Assembly: GCA_028876495.1 (NCBI GenBank) | Contig: JAGWRO010000093.1 | Coordinates: forward strand, 1 to 64,000 | DNA: 64,000 nt | Direction of reading: 5' to 3' | From: Bacteroidota bacterium | GTDB lineage: Bacteria > Bacteroidota > Bacteroidia > Chitinophagales > Chitinophagaceae | In this document: positions 8,682 to 16,965 of the stretch, piece by piece | How positions within the stretch are numbered: the stretch's first letter is position 1 | Layout: each line of letters starts with the position of its first letter | Notes under the pieces: model-generated | Database searches by the model: none | The model's input: only the letters and a program-made list of their open reading frames with translations | What the model was told of the DNA's origin: nothing | Translations under genes and position numbers: made by a program

Positions 8682-9026
8682 TTAATGAACAGAAAATAGC
8701 TCCCTATATTTACCGGGAGTTAATCCATGGTAAGCGGTAAAGGCCTTGGTAAAATTGGAGGCATACTTAAAGCCAATATCTCCGGCTATTTGTTTTATAG
8801 TTCTCCGGGTTTCGGCCATCAGTTCAGCTGCCTTAATCATTCTCTGTTTGCGTAAATAGCTATACAATCCCATGCCATAATACTGCCTGAATCCAATCGT
8901 GAGCTTCGTTTTCCCTATTGTTGCTTTGACCGCAATAAATTCAATGGTAAAATGCGTTCCCAGGTTGGCATCAATGAGTTCTTTTGCCTTATTAATACAT
9001 TCAATATCATAATCAGTAAGATGCAA
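8682..9026 (-). CDS. AraC-family HTH regulator (DNA-binding domain only)
   Basis: 114 residues covering just the double helix-turn-helix of the AraC/XylS family: first HTH in FTIEFIAVKATIGKTKLTIG, then the linker GLYSYLRKQRMIKAAELM, and the second HTH with the signature IKQIAGDIGFKYASNFTKAF and LTPGKYR. Full AraC proteins add an effector domain of about 150-200 residues, which is missing; HTH-only versions are common in this phylum. It may control the MauE/DUF6520 pair or the downstream pckA-fbp operon, but no operator is evident. Confidence 0.88.
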   Translation of the reverse strand: MHLTDYDIECINKAKELIDANLGTHFTIEFIAVKATIGKTKLTIGFRQYYGMGLYSYLRKQRMIKAAELMAETRRTIKQIAGDIGFKYASNFTKAFTAYHGLTPGKYRELFSVH

Positions 9027-9197
9027 AGTTTAGGAGAGTTCGTGTTCCTCAAATTTGGTAATATTTCATATTCGATTAATCAGTATAAAAGCTGATTTTA
9101 ATCAAAGCTTGAATGTATTTTTTACGTAAGTGTTTACACTGAGTGATCTCAGTTTTCATAGAATAAAAATGGAGGAATTTTAATTTGCATTTTGCAT

Positions 9198-10211
9198 TTA
9201 CTTGGTTTCATCTTCAAACTCTTCCATCATTTTTTTACTTCCAATAAAAAAAGGGGAACGCTCATGTAATTCTGCAGGCTCTTTCTCAAGGATCCTTTGT
9301 TTTCCATCAGTAGCTTTTCCGCCTGCTATTTCAATAATGTAAGCCAGGGGATTACATTCATATAACAACCTTAGCTTGCCATTGGGCCTTTGTTGTGTAC
9401 CAGGATACAAAAATATGCCGCCTTTTATTAAGTTGCGGTGTACGTCAGCAACCATACTGCCGATATATCTTTGCGTATAAGGTCCACCGTTAGTTTCATT
9501 CTTTTGCTGGCAGTCGGCGAGGTATTGCTGAACCCTGGTGCCAAACTGAAAAAAATTACCGTGGTTTACTGAATATATTTTCCCGCTTTCAGGGCAATGA
9601 ATGCCAGGATGGCTTAAACAAAATTCACCAATTGACTGGTCCAGCGTAAATCCGTTTACGCCTCTTTTGGTAGCGTACACAAGTATGGTAGAGGAGCCAT
9701 AAATGATATAACCCGCGGCAACCTGCCTGATCCCCGGCTGGAGAAAATCTTCACGCTTTACCAGGGCCCCTGTGTCGGTAACCCTGCGGTAAACAGTAAA
9801 AATAGTTCCGATAGATACATTGACATCTATATTACTGCTTCCGTCAAGAGGGTCAAACATGCAAATATATTTTGAATTCCTGCTGATGGCATTGTCAAAG
9901 CCTACGATATCATCAAGTTCTTCACTGGCAATTCCCGCACAACTTATTCCATGCCTCAAAACGCCGGTGAACTGGCTATTGGCATATTCATCCAATTTTT
10001 TCACCTCTTCCCCTTGCGCGTTGATATCTCCGGTGTTTCCCAGGATATCTACCAACCCTGCTTTATTTACTTCTACATTTACACGTTTGGCTGCCAGCCC
10101 TATATCTCTTAAAAGGCCTGCCAGTTCGCCTGTAGCCCTGGGGAATGCGTGCATTTCCCTGAGCGTAAATTCATCCAATGTCAATACATTCCTGTTAACC
10201 ATATATTCCAA
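9198..10211 (-). CDS. fbp: fructose-1,6-bisphosphatase, class I
   Basis: Hydrolyses fructose-1,6-bisphosphate to fructose-6-phosphate, the committed cytosolic step of gluconeogenesis. The 337-residue protein carries the metal-binding motifs SEE at 96-98 and DPLDGSSNID at 120-129, the FBPase signature KLRLLYECNP near 281 and the expected full length. The start follows the pckA stop by only 3 bp on the same strand, so pckA and fbp form a gluconeogenic operon with pckA first. Confidence 0.97.
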   Translation of the reverse strand: MEYMVNRNVLTLDEFTLREMHAFPRATGELAGLLRDIGLAAKRVNVEVNKAGLVDILGNTGDINAQGEEVKKLDEYANSQFTGVLRHGISCAGIASEELDDIVGFDNAISRNSKYICMFDPLDGSSNIDVNVSIGTIFTVYRRVTDTGALVKREDFLQPGIRQVAAGYIIYGSSTILVYATKRGVNGFTLDQSIGEFCLSHPGIHCPESGKIYSVNHGNFFQFGTRVQQYLADCQQKNETNGGPYTQRYIGSMVADVHRNLIKGGIFLYPGTQQRPNGKLRLLYECNPLAYIIEIAGGKATDGKQRILEKEPAELHERSPFFIGSKKMMEEFEDETK

Positions 10212-10214
10212 TTT

Positions 10215-11834
10215 TTAATTAATTTTTGGCCCTGCCGAAATGATCTCGCTGCTTAGCAATCCACTATATTTTTCAAAATTCTTTATAAAATAACCGGCAA
10301 GCTGGTTAGCTGCATCCAGGTAGCATTCTTTATTTTCCCAGGTTAGTTCAAGATCCAATACCATGGAAGGGACACCCGGGCATAATGTTGGTGTCATTAA
10401 TCCAAACAAGTTATGAGGTCGGTAGCTTACTTTTTCCAGTTTTCCTTCAAGGGCAGCTTTAACCATTGCCCTTGTATATTCAAGCTTCATTCTTTTTCCC
10501 ACTCCATATCCCCCACCAGTCCATCCGGTATTTATCAGCCAAACACACGGCTGATATTCATTTATTTTTTTCTCCAACATGGCAGCATAAACAACAGGAT
10601 GCAAAGGCAGGAATGGCGCTCCAAAGCAGGCGCTGAAAGTTGGTTTAGGTTCTATAACCCCTTCTTCTGTACCAGCAACTTTAGCAGTGTATCCGCTGAT
10701 AAAATAATACATCGCCTGTGAAACGGAGAGTTTACTTATGGGCGGCAAAACCCCAAAAGCGTCCGCAGTTAAAAAAAAGATATTAGCCGGAATGCTGCCA
10801 ACAGAAGGTTGTAAAGCATTGCTTATATAATCTATTGGGTAGCTTACCCGTGTATTCTCTGTTATTTTTTTGCAGAAAAAATCAACAGTATTGGTACCCT
10901 TTAAAAAAGAAACGTTTTCCACCACGGCCCCAAACCTGACGGCTTTATAAATTTCTGGTTCTTTTGCCGCTTCGAGATTAATGGCCTTGGCATAACATCC
11001 CCCTTCGATATTAAATATCGAATAATCGTCCCATCCATGTTCATCATCGCCAATCAATTTTCTTTCACGGGTAGCGCTAAGGGTTGTTTTACCAGTGCCA
11101 CTCAATCCAAAAAAAAGAGCGGTGTCTCCTTGTTTTCCTACATTGGCAGCACAATGCATGCTCAATACATTTTTTTCCTTTGGCAGGATAAAGTTTAAAA
11201 TGCTGAATACCGATTTCTTTATTTCTCCGGTGTATTGGGTGCCACCTATGAGAATTATTTTTTCAGTAAAATTGATTATCACAAAATTTTTGCGGGGTAC
11301 TCCATCTGTTTCAGGGTCTGCAAAAAAGTGCGGAAGCTGAATTAAATGCCAGTCAATCTTTATATTTTTTAATTCCTCTTTTTGAGGTCTGAGAAACATA
11401 TTGTAAGCAAAAAGATTGCAGCAGGGATTTTCATTGATCACCCTTACGTTTAGCCTGAAATCAGTATTTGCACAAACGCAGGAGTCACGGATCCATAATT
11501 TTTTACCTTTTATGTATTCCAACATTTTCTTAAGCAGTAAAGCGAAGTATTCATGCGCTATAGGTTGGTTAAAACCGTTCCAGTCAATTGTTTTTTCGGT
11601 TACATCATCTTTAACGATAAACCTGTCTTTTGGGCTTCTGCCGGTAAATTCACCGGTATCTATTACCAATGACCCGGTACTACTTAAAACGCCTTCACCC
11701 ATTTCAACTGCCTGTCTTACCAGGTCTTCCGGTAATAGTTGATAAAATATATTTTCGGAATTGCCGGTAGTTACTTTAAAATATTCGGTAACCTGAAGCA
11801 TAGCTGAACCTTTTGTTGTTTGAAAATTATCCAT
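10215..11834 (-). CDS. pckA: phosphoenolpyruvate carboxykinase (ATP)
   Basis: Converts oxaloacetate and ATP to phosphoenolpyruvate, CO2 and ADP, the entry step of gluconeogenesis. The P-loop GLSGTGKT is at 243-250 and is followed by the kinase-2 metal site LIGDDEHGW (260-268). The GEFTGRSPKDRF segment (61-72) binds oxaloacetate. The family length is about 530-540 residues. The ATG at 11834 gives 539 residues; an internal ATG (residue 12) is an alternative start. It is the first gene of the pckA-fbp operon. Confidence 0.96.
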   Translation of the reverse strand: MDNFQTTKGSAMLQVTEYFKVTTGNSENIFYQLLPEDLVRQAVEMGEGVLSSTGSLVIDTGEFTGRSPKDRFIVKDDVTEKTIDWNGFNQPIAHEYFALLLKKMLEYIKGKKLWIRDSCVCANTDFRLNVRVINENPCCNLFAYNMFLRPQKEELKNIKIDWHLIQLPHFFADPETDGVPRKNFVIINFTEKIILIGGTQYTGEIKKSVFSILNFILPKEKNVLSMHCAANVGKQGDTALFFGLSGTGKTTLSATRERKLIGDDEHGWDDYSIFNIEGGCYAKAINLEAAKEPEIYKAVRFGAVVENVSFLKGTNTVDFFCKKITENTRVSYPIDYISNALQPSVGSIPANIFFLTADAFGVLPPISKLSVSQAMYYFISGYTAKVAGTEEGVIEPKPTFSACFGAPFLPLHPVVYAAMLEKKINEYQPCVWLINTGWTGGGYGVGKRMKLEYTRAMVKAALEGKLEKVSYRPHNLFGLMTPTLCPGVPSMVLDLELTWENKECYLDAANQLAGYFIKNFEKYSGLLSSEIISAGPKIN

Positions 11835-12370
11835 GAGTAAATCTTTACAGTGAAAATTAATATATGCTGGTAAAAAAAATTTGGAAGGAATGGATCTTGA
11901 AATAATGTATTAAAGTATAAGTAGCTTAATATCTGGTAAAAGGAATTATAAAATCAGGAGGAATGTTATTACCTAATTATAATAATTACCAATAATTCTG
12001 GATTGTACTTTAGATACTAATTAAATTGAGGTAAAGGATTGGCAGCAAGAGCTTGCATCAAACAGCTATAGTTGTCTGATTTGTCATTAAAAATTTTGGA
12101 AGGATAATCCGGCCTCATAATTTTAAAAAACGCAATTTAAAATAAATTATGATATCCACTAAAATAAAGTTGATAATGAATGTTTTTTGCTAATAACCTG
12201 GATTGGAAAAAAATCCTTTTTAGAAAATGTGTATCCTTTTTTAAAATTTTAATGGCAATATTGGTTATAACACAGAAAAGAATTGAACAAGTTGCCTCTA
12301 CATTTATCAACTTAACTTATTAGAAGAAAAGGTAAAATAAAAATTTGTAGGGTAAATTGTAGGGTAAATA
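11835..12370. other. AT-rich intergenic region upstream of pckA
   Basis: No open frame of quality is visible. It is presumably where the pckA-fbp promoter lies, though I cannot point to a TAnnTTTG box with confidence. At its right end it contains a perfect tandem duplication of a 12-mer (12345-12368) next to the tRNA-Val terminator. Confidence 0.5.
12345..12368. repeat. tandem 12-mer repeat (x2)
   Basis: TTGTAGGGTAAA occurs twice without a gap. It lies directly beyond the tRNA-Val terminator. Short direct repeats next to a tRNA 3' end are typical of integrase arm sites or scars, but no integrase is present in the window, so this is only suggestive. Confidence 0.55.
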
Positions 12371-12376
12371 AAAAAA

Positions 12377-12404
12377 CCACTTACAAGTAAATTTATGTAA
12401 GTGG
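12377..12404 (-). terminator. tRNA-Val intrinsic terminator
   Basis: Read on the minus strand, CCACTTAC (12404-12397) and GTAAGTGG (12384-12377) pair over 8 bp and are followed by six T. It lies 14 bp beyond the tRNA 3' end. Confidence 0.85.
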
Positions 12405-12417
12405 CTGATTATCATTG

Positions 12418-12492
12418 TGGGAGCACACGGGTTCGAACCGCGGACCCTCTGCTTGTAAGGCAGATGCTCTAAACCAACTGAGCTATGCTCCC
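12418..12492 (-). tRNA. tRNA-Val (anticodon TAC)
   Basis: The minus strand reads GGGAGCA for the 5' acceptor arm and TGCTCCC plus discriminator A for the 3' arm. The D arm is TAGCTCAGTTGGTT, the anticodon stem is TCTGC/GCAGA around the loop CTTACAA (anticodon TAC), and the T loop is GGTTCGAACC. CCA is not encoded. A TATATTTG promoter box lies just upstream and an intrinsic terminator just downstream, so it is a monocistronic tRNA gene. Confidence 0.97.
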
Positions 12493-12507
12493 TTATTTTT
12501 GGGAGTG

Positions 12508-12515
12508 CAAATATA
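12508..12515 (-). promoter_or_regulatory. -7 promoter box of tRNA-Val
   Basis: On the minus strand the sequence TATATTTG matches the Bacteroidota -7 consensus TAnnTTTG and lies 15 bp upstream of the mature tRNA 5' end. The -33 region about 19 bp further up is TTC rather than TTG. Confidence 0.65.
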
Positions 12516-12572
12516 GGAGATGAATTGGAATTTTGAAAAAATAAAAATGGAATTTTATGTAAAAGAATAAAA

Positions 12573-13085
12573 GTGAATTTTTATAGGCTATTGCGAAATG
12601 CCGCTCTTATTGGCTTCCCTCTTAATTTCCTGGTGGCCTGGATGTATGGCTTCTGGAGTAGTAAACGCACCATCATTATACCAACCCTGCTTACAGCGGC
12701 AGCGATGTTGGGATTTATATTGGCAGGGAATTCCATTATTCAACATCCAATGTGGCTTTACATATTACTTATCATTCCTATCTGGGGTATAAGTTCATTA
12801 ATCTCTGTTTTGTCTGCTTACGCTGCCGAGATTTATCCTACCAGCATCCGGTCGCGAGGTAGTGGTGGTATTGCCGGTTTCAGCAAATTTGGAGGTGTGC
12901 TTGTGATAGCCCTGGTTGTTGTTGCGATAGCCCCGCCATCAATTGCTGTAAGCGCTTTGATTGGAGCAGGACCACTGATATTTGCTGCGATAGCAATCGG
13001 TTTCTTTGGAGTTGAGACCAGGAAACGCCAATTGGAAGAAATTACTGCAGAACAATTAGGTAACCTAAATATTCACCCAGTGTGA
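12573..13085 (+). pseudogene. C-terminal remnant of an MFS transporter
   Basis: This 170-residue frame aligns by eye only to the C-terminal part of sugar-porter-type MFS proteins. It contains the segment AWMYGFWSSKRTIII and the signature AEIYPTSIRSRGSG that usually sits between helices 10 and 11, and encodes about four or five helices instead of twelve. No ATG opens it; the frame continues upstream without a stop into the tRNA-Val promoter region, but no N-terminal MFS sequence is there. The N-terminal half has been lost, probably by a deletion or insertion with one end next to the tRNA. It is unlikely to be functional. Confidence 0.8.
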
Positions 13086-13103
13086 TAAAATTAGAGTCTT
13101 TCG

Positions 13104-14105
13104 TCAAGTGCTTACGGCTATCCGCTTTCTGCGTTTTGTAAGTAAAAAGAAGATTACTATTCCGGCTAAAAAACCTCCGATCGAGAAAAGCAATAAATCG
13201 CCTGCCGGTTTTATGATTAAAATAGCCCCTATAAACTGTACGAGGATTATAAAGCAGAGAAAATTTATAATATGGAGTCGTTTCGCTTTACTTACCACAT
13301 AAGCTCCCATGGGTGCGCCTAAGAGACAAACAGGAATACAAACCAGCCAATAATTGTAGACGACAGGCGCAATATCCCCGATAATAAACTGGTGCAAAAA
13401 GAAACCTACAAGTGCATTAGAAGCCATGAGCACCACAGAAGTAGGGGTTGCTACCTTTTCAGATAATTTATATTTCATGGTAACGAATGCAAACGTGCAA
13501 ATATCAATGCCACTCCCTAATATTGCACTTAAGATTCCACCTACCAGCCCAATGATAACCAATTCAATCTTCTGGGTTTTATTTAAATCCGGAAGATGAT
13601 CCTGCACATTACGTTTGCGATAGTAAGTAACAATAAATAAAGTAATACCAAAGCTTAGCCAAAAAGAAACAAAAAGCATTTTTGCATAAGCAGGCGATGT
13701 ATAAGGTGCGATAAAATAGCTACCTAAAATAATACCGGCCGTGCCCCCGATAGCTGCCAATCTCAGGTAGGTTTTTTCAAGAGGAATTTTACGCGCAATT
13801 ATCCACAACGTAGCCGCCGTCATACCCACACTTTGAATTGCAAGACTGAAATTCCTTGCTTCGGCAGGATGAATTTTAAATAGAAGTGTCATTACAGGAA
13901 ACGCAATAGCACCCCCACCTTCTGAACTTGCGCCTGCCACAAAAGAACCGAACATCATGGTGATGCTCATGTAAAAATAGTGGTAAAAAAGTTTCCAACT
14001 ATTGGTGGCGAACATATAAAAAGCCCAAACTATGTAGGTAGCCAGTACGGGTAATATGAAAATTAAAATCCTGTTCGACCTGGAATTGCCGGTTCTGTTT
14101 TTCAA
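13104..14105 (-). CDS. TauE/SafE-family anion exporter
   Basis: A 333-residue multi-helix membrane protein. The first TauE repeat is seen in FGSFVAGASSEGGGAIAFPV and the second in GLVGGILSAILGSGIDICTF, the paired glycine-rich helices of the family, which exports sulfite, sulfoacetate or related organic anions. It has an extra N-terminal helix compared with the shortest members. The gene follows the UnbU-like gene by 5 bp and is the last of a three-gene minus-strand operon. The substrate is not inferable from sequence. Confidence 0.88.
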   Translation of the reverse strand: MKNRTGNSRSNRILIFILPVLATYIVWAFYMFATNSWKLFYHYFYMSITMMFGSFVAGASSEGGGAIAFPVMTLLFKIHPAEARNFSLAIQSVGMTAATLWIIARKIPLEKTYLRLAAIGGTAGIILGSYFIAPYTSPAYAKMLFVSFWLSFGITLFIVTYYRKRNVQDHLPDLNKTQKIELVIIGLVGGILSAILGSGIDICTFAFVTMKYKLSEKVATPTSVVLMASNALVGFFLHQFIIGDIAPVVYNYWLVCIPVCLLGAPMGAYVVSKAKRLHIINFLCFIILVQFIGAILIIKPAGDLLLFSIGGFLAGIVIFFLLTKRRKRIAVST

Positions 14106-14110
14106 GCAAA

Positions 14111-14944
14111 TTAAGTTTGGAGCGAATAAGTTTGTTTACTGTCGAATGCCATTACATTCTCTTTCTTTGCATTCCTTTTCAGATCAATAAACTTAGCAAG
14201 GGGTCCCACAAGGAAAAGTGCATAGAAAGGCGCGTAAATAAAGCTGTTTAACCTCAAAACAAATTCAACGAGGGCAATAAGAATGGCAACAATTATCCGT
14301 CCCTTTCTTGTAGATACAGAAGTAGGCGGATCTGTCATCATAAAAAATATAAATAGCTGGTACATGGGACCGGTTAACGGCGACACCTCTGCCAGGAAAG
14401 TATCTCCAACAATAAGACTGCGTATATAGGCCAGAATTATAAAGCTAATTACATAGGTGATCGTAACATGAAATCTCTTTGCCCGGTAAACAATTACAAG
14501 GCCTAATACCCAAATGACTGCCAATCCCAAAAAATTACTTCCCCATTGAATACTTAATCCTGCTACATCCAAAGGAGCCATAAACAACATCCAGGAAACA
14601 CCAAAATTAGAAGGGTTCCATAGGTGTTTGCCTTTATATCTTAACACATATTTTGACATAATGGAAAGTACGGCTGTAATAATGTAAGGCCAAATCATCG
14701 TGGAGCGAATTAAAATTCCAACGCTTATTCCACTAATATAAGCGCTGGAAAGACTTTTCCATTTGCCCAGCAAGACTCTTGACAAAATCATCTCTGTAAG
14801 CATGGCTGCGCAAACAGAAACAACTACGTTTATATAACTATCCAACACACCAAAACTCAATTGTCCAATCAACAACAATAATGTAATGAATGCAGGCGGT
14901 ACATATTGAAAATATCCTTTTGGGCGGTCAACGATCCAGGGCAT
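14111..14944 (-). CDS. UnbU-like / RnfD-NqrB-type membrane protein
   Basis: 277 residues with about nine hydrophobic helices. Two segments match the RnfD/NqrB family: HLWNPSNFG at 107-115 and TDPPTS at 204-209 (RnfD and NqrB have HxFNPSA and TDPxS). In Rnf and Nqr these proteins carry flavin and move electrons in the membrane. Short stand-alone versions are annotated as UnbU because they are found next to unbV in enediyne clusters. Here it lies between an UnbV-type protein (30 bp upstream) and a TauE/SafE gene. No other Rnf or Nqr subunit and no polyketide synthase is nearby, so it acts in another process. Flavin binding is not proven by the sequence. Confidence 0.75.
   Translation of the reverse strand: MPWIVDRPKGYFQYVPPAFITLLLLIGQLSFGVLDSYINVVVSVCAAMLTEMILSRVLLGKWKSLSSAYISGISVGILIRSTMIWPYIITAVLSIMSKYVLRYKGKHLWNPSNFGVSWMLFMAPLDVAGLSIQWGSNFLGLAVIWVLGLVIVYRAKRFHVTITYVISFIILAYIRSLIVGDTFLAEVSPLTGPMYQLFIFFMMTDPPTSVSTRKGRIIVAILIALVEFVLRLNSFIYAPFYALFLVGPLAKFIDLKRNAKKENVMAFDSKQTYSLQT
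14130..14139 (-). repeat. GTAAACAAAC motif copy (within CDS end)
   Basis: Exact copy on the minus strand, preceded by A, lying in the last codons of the UnbU-like gene. See the finding on the recurring 11-mer. Confidence 0.55.
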
Positions 14945-14974
14945 ATTTTGGGAGAGTTTAAATTTGTATTATTT

Positions 14975-16810
14975 TTATTTATAAAGTTGAACAGTCTGTT
15001 TTTCTTCCTTTCCGTTAGTCTCTTTTACTATAAGTAGTTTATCAATTTCAGGATTATTAATAACAGTTTGTTTCCCGGAAGGCCAATTGATAGTTATGTG
15101 ATCCACCTTGGTGCTTTTGCCAATTCCGAAATGGAGCCTGTGTTCGTTTTGAGAAGAAAATCCCATTCCCCCGGTAACTACCTGTACCTGCTTCATGCCA
15201 TTCCACTCAAGTATCACTTTTGCCCCTACCGCATCTGCATTACTCAATGTTCCTTGCAGGTCAATCTCTATCCAGTGGTTACCATTTTCAAGGTCATTTT
15301 TATACACCAAAGGAATGTTGTTTTGATTAGCTACAATAATATCCAATTTTCCGTTATTAAAAAGATCGGCCATGGCAACTGACCTGCTATCGTACGTGGC
15401 ATAGGGACATACCTCGTCAGACACATCTTCAAATGAACCGTTGCCCTGGTTCAGCCATATTTTATTTTGTTCATAACCTGACTGACTTTTACCTTTCATA
15501 TCAGGCCAGTTATTGGCATCTTCAATTATTGAACTGTTGCCTCCTGTAACTTTTGAGTAATCATACCAATAAGAAGTTCCCTTTTTTGCTGAAATGAATC
15601 CATTAGCTACATAAAGATCCATATTTCCATCATTATTTAAATCTCCGAACTGCGCGCCGTAACTCCAGCCCGCATTATTAATACCGGCCAGTTGAGCTAA
15701 ATTTACAAATCGCGGATAGGAATTATCTGTCTGATCTTTCTCAGGTTCCCAATAATTGTTATCCTGTATCAAAATTCCTTTTTCGGTGATAGTGGTATTA
15801 TAAATTCCAAGAATACCCTTATTATTAATATCACCAAAGGATACACTCATACCACTTTTTGGAATATTACCAATTCCTGCTTGCCTGCCAACTTCCGTAA
15901 ATTTTTTGCCTTTATCATTAATATACAGTTCATTTACATTATAATCATTGGCTATGAACAAATCAGGGTAGCCATCACCGTTAAAATCTGCTGAAGCCGC
16001 CGCCAATGTCCACTTGGTAGAATTTAAACCATATTCACTTGTTACATCTTTAAATTTGCCATTTCCCATATTTTCCAAAAGATATTTTCTGCCGCCGTTA
16101 TTGGCATAGCGAAAACTTTCGGGCATTATTTTCGTTGTAGTAAGATGGCTCAGATCAAACTTTTCACTATAATACCCGCCCAAAAAAAGATCAAGTAAAC
16201 CATCGTTATTAAAATCAAGCCATATCGCGCTATTGGCGTTAACCCACGCGGGTAAACCACTTCCTTCAGTTACATTTACAAATCCTTTACCGGCAACATT
16301 ATGAAACAACTCCGGCTTGCCCCATTTGTACAAAAACAAGTCATCATAGCCATCATTATCATAATCGCCCCAGATGGCTCCCATTGAAACGCCCGTACCT
16401 TCTTTATTTACATCTGCAATTCCCAATTGAGCAGCCACGTTTTCAAATTTGCCATTTCGCAAATTATGGTAAAGAGCATTCTGACTTCCATCACGGCTAT
16501 TGGTAAAATAAATATCTTCCCATCCGTCTTTATCATAATCAACAATGGAAACCGATGCGCCCATAGAAGCGATTTGAGGTTCAATGTGTCTTATTTTAGG
16601 GTCAAGTTGAGGACATAAGTGACGGAAATCTATACCGGTTTCTTTATTAACCGGTTCAAGATAAAATCCGTATTTTTTTAACGACAATTCCTTTTGCTTT
16701 GCACCAGAAGGATGAAAGGAACGTTTCACTGATGAAAGTGCGGTGCCAATAAGTAAACCCGCAAATATTATTATCGTTATAATTTTCGGTATTCTTTTTT
16801 GCCAATTCAT
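14975..16810 (-). CDS. CRTAC1-type FG-GAP repeat protein with ASPIC/UnbV domain
   Basis: 611 residues: an N-terminal membrane anchor (IITIIIFAGLLIGTALS), then repeated FG-GAP/VCBS blades with calcium-binding motifs such as DYDKDGWED, DYDNDGYDD, DFNNDGLLD, DFNGDGYPD and DLNNDGNMD, forming a predicted seven-bladed propeller, and at about 530-600 the ASPIC/UnbV domain (GAKVILEWNGMKQVQ, then HFGIGKSTKVDHITINWPSG). The family is extracellular; its activity is not known. It is the first gene of the operon with the UnbU-like and TauE genes and is divergent from a larger paralogue 129-155 bp away. Both may belong to one envelope system. Confidence 0.9.
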   Translation of the reverse strand: MNWQKRIPKIITIIIFAGLLIGTALSSVKRSFHPSGAKQKELSLKKYGFYLEPVNKETGIDFRHLCPQLDPKIRHIEPQIASMGASVSIVDYDKDGWEDIYFTNSRDGSQNALYHNLRNGKFENVAAQLGIADVNKEGTGVSMGAIWGDYDNDGYDDLFLYKWGKPELFHNVAGKGFVNVTEGSGLPAWVNANSAIWLDFNNDGLLDLFLGGYYSEKFDLSHLTTTKIMPESFRYANNGGRKYLLENMGNGKFKDVTSEYGLNSTKWTLAAASADFNGDGYPDLFIANDYNVNELYINDKGKKFTEVGRQAGIGNIPKSGMSVSFGDINNKGILGIYNTTITEKGILIQDNNYWEPEKDQTDNSYPRFVNLAQLAGINNAGWSYGAQFGDLNNDGNMDLYVANGFISAKKGTSYWYDYSKVTGGNSSIIEDANNWPDMKGKSQSGYEQNKIWLNQGNGSFEDVSDEVCPYATYDSRSVAMADLFNNGKLDIIVANQNNIPLVYKNDLENGNHWIEIDLQGTLSNADAVGAKVILEWNGMKQVQVVTGGMGFSSQNEHRLHFGIGKSTKVDHITINWPSGKQTVINNPEIDKLLIVKETNGKEEKQTVQLYK

Positions 16811-16889
16811 ATAAAGAGTAAACAGATTATTTTATCAAGCTTCCATTTTAAAATTTCTCAAAAACCTTAGCAAGTTAAAAAATAAATCG

Positions 16890-16900
16890 GGCTTTAAGCC
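16890..16900. promoter_or_regulatory. palindrome between divergent CRTAC1 genes
   Basis: GGCTTTAAGCC is an inverted repeat with 5-bp arms centred in the 155-bp space between the two oppositely oriented FG-GAP/UnbV genes. It could be an operator acting on both promoters. Short palindromes also arise by chance, so confidence is low. Confidence 0.3.
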
Positions 16901-16965
16901 AGTGAAACGACATATTCCTGTAATTTTACTTTCAATATTTGCCAATTATTCACCCAATAGATAAA

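Noticed and set aside
12345-12368. CRISPR-like repeat
   Set aside because: Only two adjacent 12-mers without spacers and no cas gene.
14111-14944. Rnf or Nqr respiratory complex
   Set aside because: Only a D/B-type subunit is present; no A, C, E, F or G subunit is nearby.
14111-16810. Enediyne biosynthetic cluster
   Set aside because: UnbU- and UnbV-type proteins are present but there is no enediyne polyketide synthase, thioesterase or other biosynthetic gene in the window.
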